DNA from: Methanobacteriota archaeon
GTDB taxonomy: Archaea; Thermoplasmatota; Thermoplasmata; Methanomassiliicoccales; Methanomethylophilaceae
NCBI GenBank assembly: GCA_029574055.1
Contig: JAKQBQ010000036.1
Coordinates: 1 to 8,563 of the forward strand
DNA length: 8,563 nucleotides
Direction: 5' to 3'
Translations under genes and position numbers: made by a program
The notes under the pieces: model-generated
What the model was told of the DNA's origin: nothing
Database searches by the model: none
The model's input: only the letters and a program-made list of their open reading frames with translations
In this document: one piece after another, positions 6,241-8,563 of the stretch
How the letters are laid out: the number at the start of each line of letters is the position of its first letter
Numbering within the stretch: the stretch's first letter is position 1

Positions 6241-6247
6241 TTATATA
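6241..6247 (+). promoter_or_regulatory. Second TATA-like box next to fpoA
   Basis: TTATATA lies 34 nt after the first box. It would place initiation near 6266-6272, just past the ATG at 6259 and close to the in-frame ATG at 6271. Such a transcript would be leaderless or nearly so. Alternatively it is simply AT-rich leader sequence. Confidence 0.3.
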
Positions 6248-6250
6248 CAC

Positions 6251-6257
6251 AGGAAGG
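6251..6257 (+). promoter_or_regulatory. Shine-Dalgarno of fpoA
   Basis: AGGAAGG precedes the ATG at 6259. Its 5' half (AGGA) is 4 nt from that ATG, while an ATG at 6271 would be 13 nt from the element. On spacing, 6259 is the better start for a leadered transcript. Confidence 0.5.
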
Positions 6258-6258
6258 C

Positions 6259-6633
6259 ATGCGAACCCTAATGTCACTAGTAGTGTCCTACATACCATTG
6301 GTTGTCGTTGGCATCATGGCCCTCGGCTTCGCGCCTTTGGCATGGTTGGTTTCTAGGTTCGTAAGACCGAGGAGGCCTACTCAGTGGATGGAGAATACAT
6401 ACGAGTGCGGTTCTGAACCCATCGGGGATGCCCACGTACAGTTCAAATTCCAATACTACGCTTTTGCGCTTATTTTCGTGGTCTTTGATCTTATCGCCAC
6501 CTTCCTCATGGTATGGGCCGTTGCCTTCTCCGGTCTTTCGACCATGGCCACCGTATGGATGCTCCTGCTTCTGAGCATAATGATCCTCGGAGTCGCATAC
6601 TCTCTCAAAAAGGAGGAAACAGTATGGATATGA
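6259..6633 (+). CDS. fpoA: F420H2 dehydrogenase-like complex, membrane subunit A (NuoA family)
   Basis: FpoA is a small membrane subunit at the junction of the peripheral arm and membrane arm of the proton-pumping, complex I-like Fpo. The 124-aa protein has three predicted membrane helices, at about 7-31, 66-91 and 93-115. The family hallmark YECGSEPIGDAHVQFKFQYY (48-67) on the loop after helix 1 identifies it. E49 corresponds to the conserved loop Glu. In helix 2 the usual FD-x-E reads FDLI, so Asp77 is kept but Ile79 stands where a Glu is expected. The Lys that precedes the loop Glu by five residues in bacterial NuoA is Met here. An alternative start at 6271 would give 120 aa. The gene is first in the fpoABCD run. 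The last 10 nt overlap fpoB. In Methanomassiliicoccales this complex is reported to lack the F420-oxidising FpoF, so its electron donor may differ (family knowledge). Confidence 0.9.
   Translation: MRTLMSLVVSYIPLVVVGIMALGFAPLAWLVSRFVRPRRPTQWMENTYECGSEPIGDAHVQFKFQYYAFALIFVVFDLIATFLMVWAVAFSGLSTMATVWMLLLLSIMILGVAYSLKKEETVWI
6611..6616 (+). promoter_or_regulatory. Strong Shine-Dalgarno that decides the fpoB start
   Basis: AGGAGG within the end of fpoA lies 7 nt before the ATG at 6624, which is the best-spaced start. The same frame is open back to an ATG at 6513, but that would overlap fpoA by about 120 nt with no matching Shine-Dalgarno. An ATG at 6630 has 13-nt spacing. Confidence 0.75.
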
Positions 6634-7187
6634 GCCTTTACCCGCATGCCGTTGCCATGAGCAAAGAGGAGTTCATGACATGGTCATCCGCCATGATCAA
6701 CGATCTCCTGAGCTCAGGTACGAAAAAAACCGTAGACAAGCTCACCGGGCCGATATGGTCCTGGGCAATGAGAAATTCCATGCACCCGCTGCACTGGGGA
6801 TTGGCATGCTGCGCTCTTGAGATGGCCGCGGCATCCGCGCCGAGGTTCGACGCAGAACGCTACGGCATGATATACAGGTCTTCCCCGAGGCAGACGGATA
6901 TCCTCCTGGTCAACGGATGGATATCCAAGAAGATACGCCCGGACCTCAGGCGTCTGTACGAACAGATACCCAACCCTAAATGGGTGGTCGCGATGGGAGA
7001 ATGCGCAATTTCCGGCGGACCTTGGTACGATTCCTACAATACGGTCCAGGGCTTGGATCAGATAATCCCGGTGGACATATACATCCCCGGATGCCCGGCA
7101 AGGCCGGACGCGATGATAGACGGATTCATGCTCCTCCAGAAGAAGATAGACGACTACTTCAAGAGGGGAGTATTCCTGGAGGACTGA
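6624..7187 (+). CDS. fpoB: F420H2 dehydrogenase-like complex, subunit B (NuoB/PSST family, N2 cluster)
   Basis: FpoB carries the last [4Fe-4S] cluster (N2 equivalent), which hands electrons to the membrane carrier, methanophenazine or another quinone-like compound. The 187-aa protein has all four cluster ligands: the tandem Cys62-Cys63 in ACCALEM, Cys127 in MGECAISGGPW (124-134) and Cys157 in IPGCPARPDA (154-163). The motif order and spacing are standard for NuoB. The length is typical of the shorter archaeal and bacterial members. The start at 6624 is set by AGGAGG at 6611-6616 and overlaps fpoA by 10 nt. The in-frame extension back to 6513 is a shadow over fpoA. It is followed after 2 nt by fpoC. 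No membrane segment is seen, as expected for a peripheral subunit seated on the membrane arm. Confidence 0.96.
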   Translation: MDMSLYPHAVAMSKEEFMTWSSAMINDLLSSGTKKTVDKLTGPIWSWAMRNSMHPLHWGLACCALEMAAASAPRFDAERYGMIYRSSPRQTDILLVNGWISKKIRPDLRRLYEQIPNPKWVVAMGECAISGGPWYDSYNTVQGLDQIIPVDIYIPGCPARPDAMIDGFMLLQKKIDDYFKRGVFLED

Positions 7188-7189
7188 AA

Positions 7190-7660
7190 ATGCCCGAAGG
7201 TATTCATCAGAAGCCGACCGTTGAGGAGATCAAGGATTTCCTGCAGCGCAAGTTCTCCGGCAAGTTGGAGGTCACCCGCACAGAGGAAAGAAGGGTCTAT
7301 GTGAAAGCGGACAGGGATGCCATATACGACATCTGCAAGTACGCCCATGACAACCTGACCTATGAGCACGTGACCTCGATAATGGGCAACGATATGATCG
7401 ACCACATGGAGGTCATATACCATCTGACCAACTACTTCAGCGGGGTCATGATCGAGATCACCACCGACCTGCCTTTGGACGACCTCCGCGTGAGGTCCAC
7501 CGCCGACATATGGACGGGCGGGAACTGGCACGAGAGGGAGACATACGAGCTGTTCGGAATAATCTTCGAAGGACACCCGAAGCTCGAGAGGCTCCTCACG
7601 CCGGACACGTACGAATTCTATCCGTTCAGGAAATCATATAAGCTAAGGGGGCAGGAGTGA
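7190..7660 (+). CDS. fpoC: F420H2 dehydrogenase-like complex, subunit C (NuoC/30-kDa family)
   Basis: FpoC is a structural subunit of the peripheral arm that packs against FpoB and FpoD. It has no cofactor. The 156-aa protein has the family signature WHERETYELFGIIFEGHP (113-130), preceded by ADIWTGGN. It is followed by the C-terminal FYPFRKSYKL (143-152), which matches the usual pLRKdY. A GGAGG Shine-Dalgarno at 7178-7182 is 7 nt before the ATG at 7190. The frame is open further back to 6980 inside fpoB, but that extension is coding shadow. The gene is 2 nt after fpoB, and its TGA (7658-7660) shares its last base with the fpoD ATG. The family call is secure. The Fpo assignment, rather than Nuo or a group 4 hydrogenase, rests on the methanogen context and on the neighbouring A, B and D subunits. 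Confidence 0.94.
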   Translation: MPEGIHQKPTVEEIKDFLQRKFSGKLEVTRTEERRVYVKADRDAIYDICKYAHDNLTYEHVTSIMGNDMIDHMEVIYHLTNYFSGVMIEITTDLPLDDLRVRSTADIWTGGNWHERETYELFGIIFEGHPKLERLLTPDTYEFYPFRKSYKLRGQE

Positions 7661-8563
7661 TGGCGAGAGACGCTCTTAACGTCAAATGCGAAGTCCCGGG
7701 GATGCAAACCGACAAAATGTGGGTCATCATGGGTCCGCAGCACCCCTTCTCCCACGGGCTATGGACACTCAAGGTACAGCTCGACGGAGAGATAGTGACC
7801 GACGCAGAACCCATAATCGGGTACCTGCACAGAGGCTGGGAGAAGGAATGCGAGAACAGGATATATCCGAAGATCATACCGATGGCGGACCGTCTCTGCT
7901 ACGCAGCTTCCATGACATACACCCACCTCTACTGCATGACCGTGGAGAAGGCATTGGGCATAGACATACCCGAGAAAGCAAAATACATCAGGATGATAGG
8001 CGACGAGATCTGCCGCATCCAATCCCACCTGATGTGGCTGGCGGCGGTGGGGACCGACCTCGGTAACCTCACGGTGTTCCTATGGTCCATGAGGGAGAGG
8101 GAGTTCTTCATGGATCTTAACGTAAGGCTCTGCGGCGCAAGGATGACAACGAACTTCCCGCGCATAGGCGGAGTGAGGAACGACATCGATGAAGAGTTCA
8201 TGATGTATGCGACAAGATGCATCGACAGGTTCGAGAAAGCGATATGGGACGTCATCGCGCTGGTCGACGATTCGTCCACCTTCGTCTCAAGGATGAAGGG
8301 CACAGGTGTCCTCACAAGGGAAGCATGCGTCAACCTTGGGATAACGGGGCCGGCAATGAGGGGCAACGGCGTCGATTTCGACATACGCCGCGACGACCCT
8401 TACGACAACTACGACAAAGTGGATTTCGAGGTGCCTGTGCTCAACGACGGAGACTCGTACTCAAGGTACAGGGTCAGGATCGAGGAGATGTTCCAGTCGT
8501 GCAAGATAATCAAACAGGCGATGGAGAAGGTCAAAGCGCTTGGCCAGAACGCCCCGTACAGGC
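7660..8563 (+). CDS. fpoD: F420H2 dehydrogenase-like complex, subunit D (NuoD/49-kDa family), 3'-truncated
   Basis: FpoD forms, with FpoB, the site where the membrane electron carrier is reduced. The 301 codons visible run off the window edge; full-length members have about 370-400 aa. The motifs are GPQHPFSHG (25-33), whose final His matches the quinone-site His of the 49-kDa subunit, and IGYLHRGWEK (53-62). They continue with DRLCY (77-81), whose Tyr corresponds to the quinone-binding Tyr, IQSHLMWL (120-127) followed by TDLG (132-135), MREREFF (144-150) and GGVRNDI (170-176). The CxxC nickel ligands of the homologous [NiFe] hydrogenase large subunits are absent from the N-terminal region, which favours Fpo/Nuo over Ech-type hydrogenase. 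The ATG at 7660 overlaps the fpoC stop by 1 nt, with AGGAG at 7653-7657. Further fpo genes (HIJKLMN) are expected just beyond the window. Confidence 0.95.
   Translation, partial: MARDALNVKCEVPGMQTDKMWVIMGPQHPFSHGLWTLKVQLDGEIVTDAEPIIGYLHRGWEKECENRIYPKIIPMADRLCYAASMTYTHLYCMTVEKALGIDIPEKAKYIRMIGDEICRIQSHLMWLAAVGTDLGNLTVFLWSMREREFFMDLNVRLCGARMTTNFPRIGGVRNDIDEEFMMYATRCIDRFEKAIWDVIALVDDSSTFVSRMKGTGVLTREACVNLGITGPAMRGNGVDFDIRRDDPYDNYDKVDFEVPVLNDGDSYSRYRVRIEEMFQSCKIIKQAMEKVKALGQNAPYR

Larger units (their letters stand above)
5744..6258 (+). other. Long intergenic control region between proC and fpoA
   Basis: These 515 nt hold no gene I can support. Open frames on either strand show no family motif, no sensible Shine-Dalgarno and no codon pattern like the neighbours. 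I found no tRNA T-loop on either strand by eye. Contents: two T6 runs (5750-5755, 5816-5821); an AT-rich stretch with a weak box-A-like element at 5983-5992; three copies of TGCCGAA (5894-5900 on the minus strand, 5974-5980 and 6177-6183); a GC-rich, possibly structured part (about 6088-6135, with GCGGC/GCCGC arms); and the fpo promoter elements from 6176 onward. A small RNA between the second T run and the promoter cannot be excluded. Confidence 0.6.

Noticed and set aside
5744..6258. tRNA, RNase P RNA or SRP RNA in the long gap
   Set aside because: I found no T-loop consensus on either strand and no conserved core of the other two RNAs. A covariance search would settle it.
5870..6271. Plus-strand open frame (133 aa, TTG start) in the gap before fpoA
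   Set aside because: It has no Shine-Dalgarno, no recognisable motif, codon use unlike its neighbours, and it runs through the fpo TATA boxes.
6513..6623. Upstream-extended start for fpoB
   Set aside because: It would overlap fpoA deeply. AGGAGG at 6611-6616 places the start at 6624, and NuoB homology begins after that.
6980..7189. Upstream-extended start for fpoC
   Set aside because: The extension lies inside conserved FpoB sequence. GGAGG at 7178-7182 fits the ATG at 7190.
1..8563. CRISPR array, insertion sequence, prophage or defence island
   Set aside because: No spaced repeats, transposase or integrase motifs, terminal inverted repeats or break in coding style were seen. The genes are core metabolism.

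Overview
The window comes from a methanogenic archaeon, most likely of the order Methanomassiliicoccales (Thermoplasmata). Three things point there: fpoA-B-C-D genes of an F420H2-dehydrogenase-like complex; a protein that looks like methanogenesis marker 11; and a folD gene, which suits a lineage that runs one-carbon biosynthesis on tetrahydrofolate. Coding DNA is moderately GC-rich and uses the archaeal codons AGG and ATA heavily. All nine complete stop codons are TGA (7) or TAA (2), never TAG, as expected where amber is kept for pyrrolysine. The order-level assignment is inference; no rRNA is present.

Region 1 (1-4837) is a tightly packed run of five plus-strand genes: folD (5' end outside the window), a zinc-ribbon RNA 2'-phosphotransferase (kptA/tpt1), a GIDDTD-motif protein (probable methanogenesis marker 11), a cis-prenyl diphosphate synthase (uppS-like) and a B12-binding-type radical SAM protein. 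Gaps run from 0 to about 7 nt. At three of the four junctions the stop codon lies inside or directly against the next gene's Shine-Dalgarno sequence, which suggests an operon with coupled translation. folD and uppS serve cofactor and lipid-carrier synthesis. KptA acts on RNA 2'-phosphates. The roles of the marker protein and the radical SAM enzyme are unknown.

Region 2 (4838-5760) is a single-gene unit: an archaeal TATA box, proC (pyrroline-5-carboxylate reductase, last step of proline synthesis) and an oligo-T terminator.

Region 3 (5744-6258) is a 515-nt non-coding gap, long for this compact window. It has a second oligo-T run, repeated TGCCGAA elements, a perfect CCGAAT/ATTCGG dyad, a second dyad and two TATA boxes just before fpoA. 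It is best read as the control region of the fpo operon.

Region 4 (6259-8563) holds fpoA, fpoB, fpoC and the first 301 codons of fpoD, with overlapping or 2-nt-spaced genes. These encode one membrane subunit and the FeS/quinone-module subunits of the proton-pumping complex. FpoA lacks the glutamate usually found in the FD-x-E motif of NuoA-type proteins.

I see no CRISPR array, insertion sequence, tRNA, rRNA or mobile element. Most of the window is conserved housekeeping. The points most worth following are the KptA/marker-11 pairing, the prenyl-synthase/radical-SAM pairing, the fpo control region and the FpoA residue change.
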